A DNA stretch of 64,000 nt from Phlebotomus papatasi (lineage: Eukaryota > Arthropoda > Insecta > Diptera > Psychodidae), in assembly GCF_024763615.1 (NCBI RefSeq), contig NC_077222.1:91388001-91452000 (forward strand), in the 5' to 3' direction. Positions 30,776 through 42,774 of this stretch are shown piece after piece. Every line of letters begins with the position of its first letter. Position 1 is the first letter of the stretch. The translations under genes were made by a program, and so were the position numbers. The notes under the pieces were generated by a model. The model made no database searches, was not told where the DNA came from, and was given only the letters and a program-made list of their open reading frames with translations.

Positions 30776-30919
30776 AATGCACCGACTTCTGCCAACAACT
30801 CCGGTAGTGTGGAATAAGCATCCACACTACGGGAAGGCACTCCTGGGCAGTCTACAAATGGACTTAGCAAATGGACTGACTCAAAAAGGGGAAAGACTGG
30901 GAGCAATTAAGATACGACA

Positions 30920-31265
30920 CACAGTAAAAAAATTACAAGTTGGTTTGCTTTTTTACAACGATTATTCTTGTAAAGTTACACAAATTATGTATTTCAACAA
31001 AACGTGTAATCTGAAAATGTGTAATTTAAATTTTATGTAATTGTAAACCGTGTAATCAACTGGGAATGATTACAGAGTTTTGTATATTTTCTTACATATT
31101 TCGTGTAAAATTACACAGTTTTCAAATAAAAGGTGTACCAATTACACAGTTTTCACACAAAATGTCTGCAAATTACACAAATGTGTATTAGTACACACGA
31201 CTACATGTTTAATGTAAAATTTACAATGAAAATAATGGTAAAGCAGCCAAAATTTTTTTACTGTG
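30920..31265. mobile_element. TIR element with CACAGTAAAAAAATT ends
   Basis: The left end CACAGTAAAAAAATTACAA and the right end AAATTTTTTTACTGTG are inverted copies. The 346-bp interior repeats the words GTGTAA and TTACAC many times on both strands. No frame is present. Confidence 0.75.
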
Positions 31266-31636
31266 CAGACACAAAGCCGCGCTTCCGAATACTATAAGAC
31301 TAGTTTTTTTGGGAACAAAATTCGACTCACTAAATTCCAGCGCAATCCAAAAGCTTCACAGTGTAAAAGCTGTACAGCTTTGAATAGACGAGATTGGTAT
31401 AGCTGGTTGATCATCAATGGGCACCACAATTTCTTCAATCTTCCCACTAAAAAGATAGAGAAGTCAATACTAGGAGAGATTGCGAACGTCATCTATGCCT
31501 GAGCTTCAAAATGCTACAGGACCAGTATTTAGGTTGCCAAAGAAAAGAACTTCCGGGAGCTATTGAGAGCGTCGGCTATTACCGAATTTCAGAATGCTCT
31601 AATAACTAGAATCAGAGGAAAGGGGAAAGTTGGTAA

Positions 31637-31832
31637 AACGATCTTCAAACTAGAGATTTATCCCAGTTACTAAAGGTCTCAAAATCCTAAACAGCGAGGA
31701 ATTTTATTGCTTTTTGAGAACCTAATAGGTAATTTATCTTTAATAATCCAATCCTAATTGAAATTTTTCCGAAAATCGTGCTTGATGAAAAATTATAACA
31801 GTTGAGCATTATGCCATAAGCCTTAGGTCTGA
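31637..31832 (+). repeat. Dispersed repeat (GGTCTTCAAACT family), copy 2
   Basis: Partner of 26748-26935 with the same order of short conserved blocks and moderate divergence. Confidence 0.55.
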
Positions 31833-31974
31833 AGCCCATATAACATGAGAAGGACTTTCAGAGCATTGCCAAAGGCAATGTTGTCCACATGAAAATCGAA
31901 AAGACGAGATTGGGTACCAACGGTATCCAATAAACAGCCCATTCAGGCAGCCCATTGAGCATGGTCTATTACTT

Positions 31975-32229
31975 CACTGAGAAAAAAAAAGAGGGTGCGA
32001 TTAACTTTTTTTCCTCGTAACTTTAACACTTTTTAGGTGTAAAAATATATCAACATTTCTTAATGTTAATTTTACACCATTTTAAGTATAAAATTAACAT
32101 GAAAAAGGGTAACTTTAACCCATAATACACCTAAAAAGCATAATATTTACATCGATTTCGGATCAATACTGCAGGGTAAAACTAACATTTCTGGAATGTT
32201 ATTTTAACTTTTTCGGATTTCTCTCAGTG
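31975..32229. mobile_element. TIR element with CACTGAGA ends, copy 1
   Basis: Starts CACTGAGAAAAAAAAAGAGG and ends TTTCGGATTTCTCTCAGTG. The core contains GTTAATTTTACACC and GGGTAACTTTAACCC. A diverged inverted full-length copy lies at 44516-44779. Length 255 bp, no frame. Confidence 0.85.
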
Positions 32230-33792
32230 TTCTCACTTACTTAGCTGCTCGTTTCACCTCCAATGCGCCTCATTGTCACTCGCTGCTACATCTGTTGCTC
32301 GCGTGAATTTTATTCTTGAGCGCAAATTGCTTATTTTCTTGTTTTCCTTGCCTTTCTGCCATAGAACTTTAAGTGATGTCTTTAGGGATGTCGTGAAAAA
32401 CATCACGATAAAGAACTAATTTTTGGTATCCTAATTCAGACATCCCCCTTAACACACATTCCCAGTTTTTAAAGGAAAATCAGCCGAAATTTCTTGTTCA
32501 CAATTTCTCAATGTTGTTTGTAAAGAAGCATTGGAAAGTAGTCCTCTCTGCACTTGCTGCAACGTTACAAGAGTTAATCTTTTATTTAAAAACCCTTACA
32601 ATTTCCTCCAAAACGGCCAGGAAATTGAAAAAGAAACAACTTACATGTGAAGTAAGTGAAGTTGAAAATGTGCAAGAAGGTGTTTAAGAGGATTTATAGG
32701 AAAGCTTTTGATCCCAGTGGAAAAATTTCAAAAGATAGCATTTATTCTAACCCCACTTTAAGGGAAAGTATTTGGTGAAATATTAACAGTTTATCATTTT
32801 TTTCTCTATATATCTCTCTCTATATATATACTTCCTGGAATTCGATAAACGTAGAGATTTTCCAGAGGCTAAAACACGATGAAAATTGAAAATAAATCCC
32901 TTATATAGCATTTTTGGAATACGATGAAAAATGACCATTTCATCTATATAGAGATCACTCCTGCAAAGAGTCTTTCAGATACTTCTTCCGGTCTTACTTA
33001 AATCGAACACAATTTATTTGGATTTTCCCAAATGATGGCACGTTGTTGGGTAATAAATGAAGTAAATTCACGTTATAAAAATCCAATTTTTCATACGTTA
33101 CTTTATTTGAAGACAATTTTGTGAAAATATTTCTTGATATGCAATTTCAAACTTGAGAAAAAATTAGAAAAAAAATCTTTTTAAATAGGGGAAAATAGTT
33201 GATGATATTTTTTTCGAACAAACCTGCGAGACATTAAATCAGTCAAAAACCCTCAACAGACTCATTCATATTCATTGGAAGTTGAATAAAAATGTGTACA
33301 TGAGTATAGTAGAAAAAAAAATGCATTTCGAAAGCTCTGACATGCAGAGTTTTATACTCGTTGGCTCATCTAAGCGAAAGATGTGTGAGGTTTCTATACG
33401 AGCATAAATAGTTATTCAATGTTTCAATTTCCCCATTTTCACGGTCTACCCCACAAGTTAGCTCCTCTGGTGGTGCTTTCGACGTTGGGTTGAAAGGTGA
33501 TAAACTGAAAATCCATATGGCTGAAGCCATGAGCCACAAAATCACTGTGACATTTTACGGGGGAGGATGCTGGTTGGGAAAATTTCCCTCACAAAATTGG
33601 CATTAATCCCATCCTATATGTGAGTGATGGAGCATACTTCTGTACAGGAATGTTAAAATACTTGAGAACTTTATTTATCCTGATTTATTTACATGTCATT
33701 TAAGTTTAGTTGTGTAATTTTTTTATATGTAGTAAGGAATTTCGTTGCCATCTGTCACAGTTTGGCGTCTAAAGGCCTATACACATTCCTCT
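32230..33792. other. Mixed DNA, no gene seen
   Basis: Contains a TC/TA microsatellite near 32810-32830. No domain-bearing frame or recognisable repeat. Confidence 0.5.
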
Positions 33793-34044
33793 CGTTCAGT
33801 ATTAACCTTCCCGATTTAAGAGCTACCTCTGGTTGAGTTTTTTCTGTACCGTTTAGAAGGTATAACAGACAGATCAGAGAGAACTTACCGTAGATGCGGG
33901 CGACTTTGACCCCTCCTTGTTCGTAAGCTTTTCTTTAATTCTAGCACTTAATCGTTTCGTTCAGTAATAACCTTCCCGATTTGAGATTTCTCTCCGGTTG
34001 AGTTTTTTCTCTACCGATTCAAAAGTATATCAGAAAGAACTTAC
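33793..34044 (+). repeat. Direct repeat pair flanking a half MITE
   Basis: A unit of about 90 bp (CGTTCAGTATTAACCTTCCC through GGTTGAGTTTTTTCTGTACC to AGAGAACTTAC) at 33793-33888 recurs at 33958-34044 with some divergence. Between them, 33889-33950 is one arm of the GTAAGCTTTTC MITE starting CCGTAGATG, the same terminus as at 6889-7094. Confidence 0.75.
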
Positions 34045-34237
34045 CTAAAATCCATTGGAAGTTCGAACGTTTAAACGGACGAGTTACACAGAGCAAGTAA
34101 AGGGCATTTCTTTTAATGAAATTGCAATTCAAACGTTTTGCCATCCTGAAATTTCACAAAACAACACAAAAAATCACTTTTTGCAGCAAACGCTTACACA
34201 CCGTTTTTGACATTGTTCACGATTGAAGTGTCAAGAA

Positions 34238-34570
34238 TACAGTAGAGTCTCTCAAATCTGAATCTCTCAAATTCGAACGCCGTTTGGATTCAAATTGTCA
34301 ATTGTGAGGTTATGTTAGAAAGTTCATATTCTTAGTGAATGAAAATCATATTTATGTGCTTCTCCCTGAATGTTTACATACATTATGGTCGTGTAAAATG
34401 AAAAGGAGGTATGTTACCACTAAGACTTGCGAGAAAGTACGGGAATTTGATTCAAAGTACAATTTAATCTCACACAAATTTCGTTAGTTTTGAAAAAATC
34501 GTTCGAATTTGGGAGGTGAGAAATGTCAAAAATATCCCCCGAGCGTTCGAATTTAAGAGACTCTACTGTA
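34238..34570. mobile_element. MITE with TACAGTAGAGTCTCT ends, pogo/Tigger-like
   Basis: The left end reads TACAGTAGAGTCTCTCAAAT. The right end is the complement of TACAGTAGAGTCTCTTAAAT, followed by TCGAACG on both. TA target sites and the CAGTAGAG terminus resemble pogo/Tigger elements. The 333-bp interior has no transposase frame. Confidence 0.82.
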
Positions 34571-34699
34571 CCGAAATTCAAAATGTCAGAACAATGAGCG
34601 CTAAAGCGGCGAGTACGTGAACTTGCACCGGATCCGGTATATTTCAGAATAGGTTTGGCTTGAGTTTGGAGTGGCTTTGTCTCTTCGAAATGTTTTTAC

Positions 34700-34828
34700 T
34701 GAACGGATCCATTGGGAGCAATTCTCATCAAAATTGCTTTGTTGAAGAAAATTTTCTACACTAGGTGAAAACCTTCAAATTCTGTCAAATTTTTTACAAA
34801 AGCTCAACCCAATGTGTAGATGCCTTTA
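34700..34828. mobile_element. Short inverted-repeat element (ATTGGGAGCAATT family), diverged copy
   Basis: The left part ATTGGGAGCAATTCTCATCA and AAATTGCTTTGTTGAAG, plus the right end CCCAATGTGTAGATGCCTTTA, match the clearer copy at 51988-52132. The right arm is more degraded. Confidence 0.6.
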
Positions 34829-35427
34829 ATAAGAAGACGAATATTCCATTGTTTTTGTTTTTCTCTTCTTAAAAATATCATATTTTCAAAATTAGGGGAA
34901 GCATTGAATTAAATGGTATAGCGCTTGCTCTATGATACAAGGGTCCTGAATCTGAGTACGATTTTCATTTAGGTCAAAAGTAATTTTATGGGATTCAAAA
35001 GATATTCCAATGACATCCAGGGAATTTTACTGTGTTACAGTATATGGGACTGCCTAACTCGGCTATCCTATCATGACATATTTATTACAGTAGGACTCCA
35101 ACAATGTTAACTCTTAAAAATTTTCAAAAACATTGAAAAAGTAATTTAAAATTCCAGGTAAATTGCCTAAAAGTTTCAAACTATTTTTGTTACTTAGTAA
35201 ATACAGCGAGCAATTACAGATATATAGAAATCAAACCCATTGACGTTTTTGGAATCATACTATATTAGGTAATAAAAATTATTTATCTAATAAATTACAA
35301 ATGTTCTAAAGAAATTGAAGACCTACAAACATTAATTTCAATTAAAAATCTAAAAAAACAGTCTTATAAAATCTCACAAAATTTACGGACAGAGGTTATC
35401 TCCCTACTGCATCATATCCTAATTCTT
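34829..35427. other. AT-rich DNA, no gene seen
   Basis: A possible tRNA-like relic (GGTATAGCGCTTGCTCTATG, near 34917) lacks a clear B box. Otherwise nothing was recognised. Confidence 0.45.
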
Positions 35428-35652
35428 CAGGGAAATTCTGTAATTCTGTAATTTTCGTGGCATTGTCACGCGTGAGTTCGAAGCCTGACAATGTCAATCT
35501 AGCTTTTTTTGTCATATCATATGTGTTCGAAAATGCAATTCATTGATTTTTTTACTTAGTGGAAAATTATGGAGATGTGGTTTAGCCATTATTTCGAATA
35601 TAATTACACTAACCGCCTCTCGGCTAATCCTTAGGTCTATCAAGGCCCTTAC
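35428..35652. mobile_element. Two joined repeat fragments
   Basis: 35428-35553 matches the GGAATTCTGTAA...GGCATTGTCACGCG repeat seen complete at 56552-56776. 35554-35652 matches the right half of the CCGAGAGACGG TIR family (CTTAGTGGAAAATTATGG, GGTTTAGCCATTATTT, CGCCTCTCGGCTAATCC). The junction is abrupt, indicating one inserted into or recombined with the other. Confidence 0.65.
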
Positions 35653-37479
35653 AGAGCAGGGTTAAACAAAAATATTCTCTAAGAAGAGCTCAGAGCGAAA
35701 ACCGCCTATTTCAATAGCGGAATGCATATACAGCATGTACAATGAACTCTTTTTACTCGCCAAAATTTGAATTGCATTGTAATAAATTCAAAATCATGTA
35801 ATTTAATAAATAGTATGGTACTTATATCAATTTTGTATTTGGCAAAATGTACCTTATAGATAGTTATTTGTGAGGATGAAAAATTAATTTTCCATTTTGG
35901 CATTATCCCACATAGGATTACCATTTTTTTTTTAAACATAGCACATAAAACTAAACACATTGGAAATTCATCTCTTCCACCAAATTCTATAATTTGCCAT
36001 TCCTCTTAACAAAATTTAATAGTTTAGTTTTGAGAAAATAACTTTAAGTTATTTTACATTTAAAGTATTCATACTTCAACATTGATTCAAAAGTTTTCTG
36101 TACTTAATTTTCACAGAGAAAAAAAAACTTTCCCTAAAACCACATTCAACTCTCAAACTTTCTTGAAATAAAATCAACAGAATCCAGAGAGTTGCAATTT
36201 TAATTGTAAATATGAAGAAACAACCATCTCTATAAATTGATATTGTAAACTTTTTACAGTTTTTTTTGTGTCCTCAACACTTTTGTGAATGGAAACCCAG
36301 TGACATCCGTTGGAATGAAAGCTTGGGAAGAGAGAAAAAAGCCAAGAAGAGCAAGTTTAAATAATTCTCTATGGGATGAAAAAGTTTCTTTTTTTTTTGT
36401 GCCCGCACCCCCTAAAAATCCTCTTTGGAAAAGCTCAACTTTGTTTCTTTCCTCTCATGCAGAAATATAAATCACACTAACTGCATACAATTTTTTGGGC
36501 ATGAGGGATGCAAAAGTGTGATGCTTCTTGTGGAAAATTGTCGTGCTTTCGTGTTATTCTGCTTTTCGACAAGCTTTTGTGCTTTTGAACCAAAGTCTCT
36601 ATGTACATCTTGTGTGAGTTTCGTGAGTAATGGAAGGAAATAAGTGCAGAATTTCACGGGAAATGTGTAATTAAAACATGGATTATTTGGTGAATTTTCA
36701 ATGGTTGTCCGCACCTGGGGAACAGATGGATTTTTATGAGCATCAACACGACACTGTTTTCCCTCTTTCAATGCTTTTTATTCACCCCAACACTTTCCTC
36801 ATACGAATTCCAATCAGGGGGTCAGTTATGCATCAATGAAAATTTTATGCTTTCTTAGATATCTTTTTATTTTCAAAGACAAACAGAAAACGAAAAGAAA
36901 ATCGATCGTATAGAAGTACTTAAGGTTTATTAACATTTTTTTACGTTATCTTGTTGAGGTCGGCGTTGGTAAGTCGGCGGTAGTCGTAAAGAGTTTCCCC
37001 AAGAGAAAAGAAAAAGATCAATTTTGAAAATTAAAATAAAAAAATACAGTTTTACTTCTCGTTCCGTCTGTGTGATAGTTAAAGTAGGTACTTCTTCTGA
37101 TAATTTTTAATTACTCAAACTCCAAGATCGGAAAGAGCAGTACCCATATAATCATCGTATTTCTCGACTAAAGTTTCCACCTTCCACCCGGAGTACCCTT
37201 TTACTGCTCGAACAAGAGAGCGACGTTATGTTTTTACATCTTGTCACCGACTTTTAGCTTACAATCGCCATCTTAAATATGGCAGGCTTAGAGGCTTAGA
37301 GTCTCTGGATGACTTGCTATTAATCGACTCAAAGATCATTAACTGAAAATTCAACTGAAATGATATACAATTTTTAATGGAAACTTAAAAAATATTTAAT
37401 TCGATGTTATATTTTCCTATTTTTGGAGTGATTTATCAAACTTAAATAGGTAATAAACCGGCTCATATCCAAAAGGGAC
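35653..37479. other. Mixed DNA, no gene seen
   Basis: 36100-36840 has higher complexity. The opposed frames at 36425-36643 and 36472-36771 shadow each other and show no motif. 36900-37470 is AT-rich. Confidence 0.5.
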
Positions 37480-37484
37480 ACTCA

Positions 37485-37600
37485 ATGAGTCATGTCGGTC
37501 AAGTGGTAAAGTACTCGCACTATGATGCAAGCGTTTCGAGTTCAAACCCATTTAGATCACCAGGAATTGTTCTGACTGTTCTGACATTAAAAATGTTTGG
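37485..37600 (+). repeat. tRNA-derived SINE-like element
   Basis: A box TGTCGGTCAAGTGG (37493-37506) and B box GTTCAAACC (37540-37548) lie at tRNA-like spacing, with ACTCGCACTATGATGCAAGC between them resembling an anticodon arm. There is no matching acceptor stem and no terminator pattern, so I call it a SINE head. Confidence 0.62.
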
Positions 37601-38399
37601 ATTGCATCTAGTGAGCTTCATTCTGCTTGATTTTACGGGGCATGGACAAAGGGTAGATAAAGCATGTGCAGTGCACGCTGAAAATTCTCCAAAGTTAAGT
37701 TCTCAAAAGTTAACCACAGCATATAAAACAAAAACAAAAATATTTTCGGAAAATAATTTTATTTGGATTTTTCTGGGATTTTCGTTTTTTTTTTTTTTGG
37801 ATCAATGGCTTCTCGCCGAATTCTCGTATTTTGCTTCTTAATTTCCTGTATTAAGAAGTTGACAAATCCATCTCCACGGTAATGGATGGCTTTCTTCCAC
37901 TTCCTCTCGAAATTCGGCTGTTTGACCCTTCTTCCTGAGATTTGTTGTCAAAATCCCCCAGTATTTCTCAATCTTCCGGAGTGCAGGATGGGTTAAACAT
38001 GTGTCCCATAACCTTGGAATCCTTTGAAAATATGATCGTTAAGTTTCCTCAACCTTGTTTTAACATTTTGACGGTTTTTATCGGTCCGATGGGGAGCAGC
38101 CTGAGCTGTGTAGGTTATCAAACCATTCCTCCTCTTGATTTTATGAACTAAACTCCAATGTATTCTCATGTTTTTGCCAATATTCACACGGAAAGATTGA
38201 TTTTTGGTGTACAAGAAATGGTCAAAAAGATTACTCCTAATTGGAATTTTAAAAATTAGTCGTATTTGCGTCGTATTTTGGTCACAGCATTACTCAATAT
38301 TGAATTAGTAATATTATCGTTATTTTACGGTTCTAAAGTATACTTTGCCATGCAGTAACAAAAGCGAAACCAAAGGACGGTCTTTTCCTGTACAAAAAA
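37601..38399. other. Mixed DNA, no gene seen
   Basis: A 118-codon frame (37485-37841) begins inside the SINE-like segment and ends in a T-rich run, so it is unlikely to be real. Nothing else was recognised. Confidence 0.5.
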
Positions 38400-39080
38400 T
38401 AACGCGCCAAAAACAATGCATTTGTCATCCTTCTCTACCGCATAAGTACCAAATAGACGTACGCACTTTGAATGAAGACGTAAAGTGCACTTCACAACTT
38501 TGTATTGCACTACCAGCGTAGACACTGTTTTCTCAACAATTCCTCACATTTTCTATCGTTTTCTACTACGTTCTATGTAAATTTCTCTAATTTTTCCCTA
38601 ATTCACTACTCATATTTGCGAAGATTTTTGCCGTTCGACTATTGATGAATGAGGCACCCGATATGTCGAAAATTTTCCAACTGAATAGCAACAACACAAA
38701 AAAAATGTTTTAAAATTTTCACAATAGGTCTTTTCGACACAAAATTTTAATCACAGGACACTACAGAAACTGGAGCAAACTCCTGAGCCACAAAATTTCA
38801 TTTTACAAAAAAAAAAGTCGATTGTGAAAACTGCTCTCTCTTAGAGTTTGAGCAGTTAAAATGTTTATGTGTTTATCATGCCAAAAATTGCCTAATTTTC
38901 ACTTAATTCCTGTCGGTGCTGTACTTTTTCGAATCACAACACACATCTCAACCGGGAGAGCTTTTACTCCCAATGCACACTATAATATTGTTGAGAAAAC
39001 ACGCGAAAATACCTATCAATTACTTTGCGAATTTACAACACTAAATAGTTCTATTTGCCATTTGACAAGTGAAATTTAGC
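38400..39080 (-). repeat. Diverged copy of the core of the 52954-54031 element
   Basis: Runs in opposite orientation to 53140-53810 and shares many ordered blocks: GTAGACACTGTTTTCTCAAC, GCGAAGATTTTTGCCGTTCG, a GGTCTTTTCGACACAAAATT block, CCTGTCGGTGCTGTA, and GAGAAAACACGCGAAAA near 38991. The outer GCAAAAGG-rich parts and TIRs of the other copy are missing. A 72-codon frame here aligns with the other copy's translation for part of its length, but both contain breaks. Confidence 0.72.
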
Positions 39081-41824
39081 CTCAGGTATGCCCAGTGAGG
39101 GGAAGATTTTTTATAGGGACACTGGAAGTTACTGGAAGTCGGCGTCATATTTTAGTCGTGAGCGAGTAATTTCAGAGTTATTATTACGCCAAATGACTTC
39201 CGTAATTACCGTCATATTATTCCCCACTTACCGTCATTCGACTCTCTGGCGACCATCATAGGACCCGATTTTGGAATCCAGAATACATACATCCAAAGGT
39301 AATCTTACTCCAAATTGTTATTTGGGTTGAGAGTCACTTATTGACCTCTTGGGTATGGGGCATTATTATTATTTAGTATTTTCATATCCAAAAACAAATG
39401 GAAATGCGAAACCGTATCGTGTATGGAACCCCTTGGTGTTTAGACATCCCAACGGAGAAGAGTCACCAAATAAACTACTCCGCCACTTTTATCACGTAAT
39501 GTGGTTATTAAATCATGACTCGAAGCAAAATTGCTCAACCCTTGGTTAGTCATTTGGTGCCCTGAGATGTTTTAAAATAAACCGAGTAGATAGAATTGGG
39601 ATGGTATATTGCAATGCGGGCGGGGTGGGGGGAAGGGGGTGGAGGATCATTTAATGAAATTGTAATCACATTGTGGCGCGTCGATGGTTTTATGTTTGTA
39701 TAAGGGAATATATACTACAAAAATGGGTGATTTTTTTTTGTGCAAAATACAAAATGTGGTTTTCATTCAAGAAAATATTTTTCAATTTTCACAAACCAAA
39801 ATAAAAAAAAAGATGTTAAAAATGAAATCACTGCACTTCCACATGAAGACACACGTGAATTTTCCTTCCGTGGGAAATTTAATTATAACCTCTCGTGACG
39901 GTCTTCTAATTGCTCCGCAAGATTTTATTTCATTTTCTGCATTTCCAGGTGGTGAGTTGAGAGGGTTTTTTTTCTTTGATGGGGTAGGGGGTGGAGGGGG
40001 ATAAGGAAGAAATTCTTACTGGAATTAATTTAGCATTCCTGCAAAAATAGCTGCGTGGTGGAAAATGATCAGAATTCTCTGTTGATAGAAGAAATTAAAT
40101 AAAATTTAATGCTTGAAATATTATTCCGAATTGGATTTTTTTTTAATAATTAATGGTAGTTATTGAGTTATTGTATGCCATTATCATTTGTATTACAAAA
40201 TGCTATATTGCAATGGTATTTATTTTGCAAATCTAATGCCAATTAATTCATTATGCAAAAGCCATCAAAATTGTGCATAAAATTGGAGATGAAAGTTGAT
40301 ATTATGTTGTTTGTAGGGGTGATGGGAATGAGATGGAGAGGGCAGTATTATGAGAATTTTGAGGGCAGCCATTCAATAAATATTTGATATGATCTCTCTC
40401 CTAACTTTAATTATCATTATGATAATTAATCACTTCTGTGTGTTGTTTGGTGGGTAATAGAAAACAATTGCTATGTTGAGGTTGGAACTTGATGGAAAAT
40501 TGCAATTTTCACCGCACCAATCACTCAACCCCCTTTTCACTCTGTGGAAACTCTAAATTTTCACCCCTCTTGATATCACTTTCGGTGTGTATTAGTTGGT
40601 ATTTTCAATCAGGCCACTCATTTAGGGCTGGGGGCGGTTTGATTTTGGAAGGTGCGAGGCTACCATGGGGTGATGATCTTGATTGGAGGTTGATAAGTGA
40701 GGGACATTGAAAGGGGGGAAAATTAATGGGTATCACCCTCAATTGCTAACTATATGGGATTAAATATGTAAATTTGTCCCTCATTCTCAACTTGTGCTCT
40801 ATAGGAAATGTGATGCCCTAAAAACATATATGAGCTTTTTCCCATATAATAAAACTTTTACTAGAATTTTCAAACTCATTGGTACTCGTTAAATATTCCC
40901 AGAATGTCAATTCAGAGCTTTTTCCTGATGGTACTCAAATATTCCAGAGAAACTACACAGAAATTTAGAGTTTTGCCAAATTGCGTGTGTTTTGTGGAAA
41001 GAGAAAAACAACTTTTAGCATAATGCTTCTACAAGAAAACGATTGAATATGTAACGAAACCAATTTACGATATTTTTTCTTTTTGTATTATGTATTCACG
41101 TTAAAATTTATTACTATATACACACCTTTCGATTCTATCAACCTTTTATCGTGCTAAATTTGCAAAAATTTTCTCTCACAGAAATTGATTTTCGCTACTA
41201 TATTCACAGATTTTCAACATTTCTGTCCAGATTTTCTGTTTTGATGTTGTTTTTTCTTTTCTATCCTGATGTACGGGAATGAAAGAAAACTTCACTGTAT
41301 AAAAAATCTGCTGCTGCTGTCTCATGTGTTGATATGCAAATATTCATAAATATCTTCAGTGGTGCTGTGTCATACATAAAAATTCCCACAACTTTGGTTT
41401 ATTTATGTGGCATTTCTCTGCACTTTTGCTTTATTATTGTTCCACCCAATGATTTTTTCAACCCTTTCACTTAGTCAGCGAACAAAAAAAAAGAACGAGA
41501 GGAATAGCCACCAAGAGTAGCTTTGGGGTGAACTTTAAAAAAAAAATATTTGGATCTCATGCACAAAACATTGCATTTTGCAGAGTTACAAATAGAAATC
41601 ATGCATTGATTTCCATATCAATCAGGAGAAATTTGAAAGTAGAATTCATACAAGAATTCTTTTTGCATTGGGAAAAATTTCTTTTCAGTTCACTCGGATA
41701 AAAAACTATTCGAAAGATTTATGTAAATTAAAAGAAGTGCTTTTTTTTAGAAAATTCAGTCCTGAGCTAAAACTATTTTTAAAAAAAAAATGATATTGAA
41801 CCTAATCTGTAGGGTTCATTCACT
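39081..41824. other. Mixed, largely single-copy-looking DNA, no gene seen
   Basis: Contains G-rich low-complexity patches at about 39615-39645 and 39975-40000. A 106-codon frame at 39684-40004 ends in the second G-rich patch and shows no domain. No TIRs or tandem repeats were recognised. Confidence 0.5.
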
Positions 41825-42530
41825 CACTAAGAAAAAACCTAAAAAGTTGAAACAACTCTATGGCAGAGTTGAATTAACTCTACGAATATCGATGTAATTG
41901 TTACTCATTTTCGTTGTAAATTTTAGTAAATAGAGTTGAAACAACTCTTCGTGCGAGTTGAATTAATTCGTCAGATATCGATGTAATTATTACTCTTTTT
42001 CGATGTAAAATTTCATCTCGGCTGAAGTATATGCTTAAGTGTTTTCGTTTTAAGAATATACTTCAGTCGATAAGATTTTCCTGTGACAAAGTTCATATGG
42101 AACATCAACTAGATATTTGACTAACAATGTTTCATGAAGACATGTGCATGCATCATACATGATATTTCGCTCGGAACATTGGGAACATGAGGTCAAGAAT
42201 ATATTAATAAAGAAAATGATAAAACAAAAAATAACTTAAAATTGCAAAATCTATTTGGGGTTATTTTAACTCTAAAAAATATTTTTTTAACTCTTGAAAC
42301 GAGTTATTTTAACTCTTAAAACGAGTTATTTTCAGTCTTAAAAAGAGTTATTTATACTCTTTTGTCATGTAAATTTTAGGAAAAAAAAAGTTAGTAAAAC
42401 AACTCTTCCGAATATTACACCTAAATAGAAGTAAAATCAAGTCTAAAATATAGTTAATCGAAAATCACAACGAAAAAAAATTAATTCAACATCGATTCGA
42501 GTAAGTTTTACCCGATTATTTTCCTGAGTG
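41825..42530. mobile_element. TIR element with CACTMAG ends and many GAGTT words
   Basis: The left end is CACTAAGAAAAAACCTAAAA. The complement of the right end is CACTCAGGAAAATAATCGGG. The 706-bp interior contains two related stretches of about 80 bp (GAGTTGAAACAACTCT then ATATCGATGTAAT, at about 41850 and 41934) and a run of GAGTTATTTTAACTCT variants at 42265-42360. It may belong to the same superfamily as the CACTGAGA elements. Confidence 0.62.
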
Positions 42531-42569
42531 TATATTGCAAAATGAATAAAAATATCGACATAGCTTTGA

Positions 42570-42774
42570 GTAATATTTCGGACACCTTGATTCTCATAGC
42601 TCCTTGCCTTTCCGAAATTCTTCCAAAGTCTTTTTTACATTATCTCGTTGGTTGAAGTAACATTTGTTGTTTTTTGCATTGTGTACTATCTAAAGTATGC
42701 AAGAATTAAAAATCCACGAAAATTTGAGGAACAAAACAAGTGGCCGGAATTGTAAGCTGGCCGAAATTTGGTAC
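42570..42774 (-). repeat. Relative of the repeat hosting the 52954-54031 element
   Basis: Reading in the opposite direction, it shares GTACCAAATTTCGGCCAGCT, GTGGCC, TTGTTCCTCAAATTTTC, GCATTGTG/ATGCAATGC and TTCCGGAAAGGCAAGGA-like blocks with 52749-52950. GTAC marks the end at 42771-42774. Confidence 0.65.

Noticed and set aside
37485..37556. Functional tRNA gene
   Set aside because: A and B boxes are present but no acceptor stem pairs and no T-run terminator follows closely; better explained as a SINE head.
41330..41420. Possible conserved enhancer with ATGCAAAT-like words
   Set aside because: Single AT-rich words are expected by chance here and no comparative data are available.
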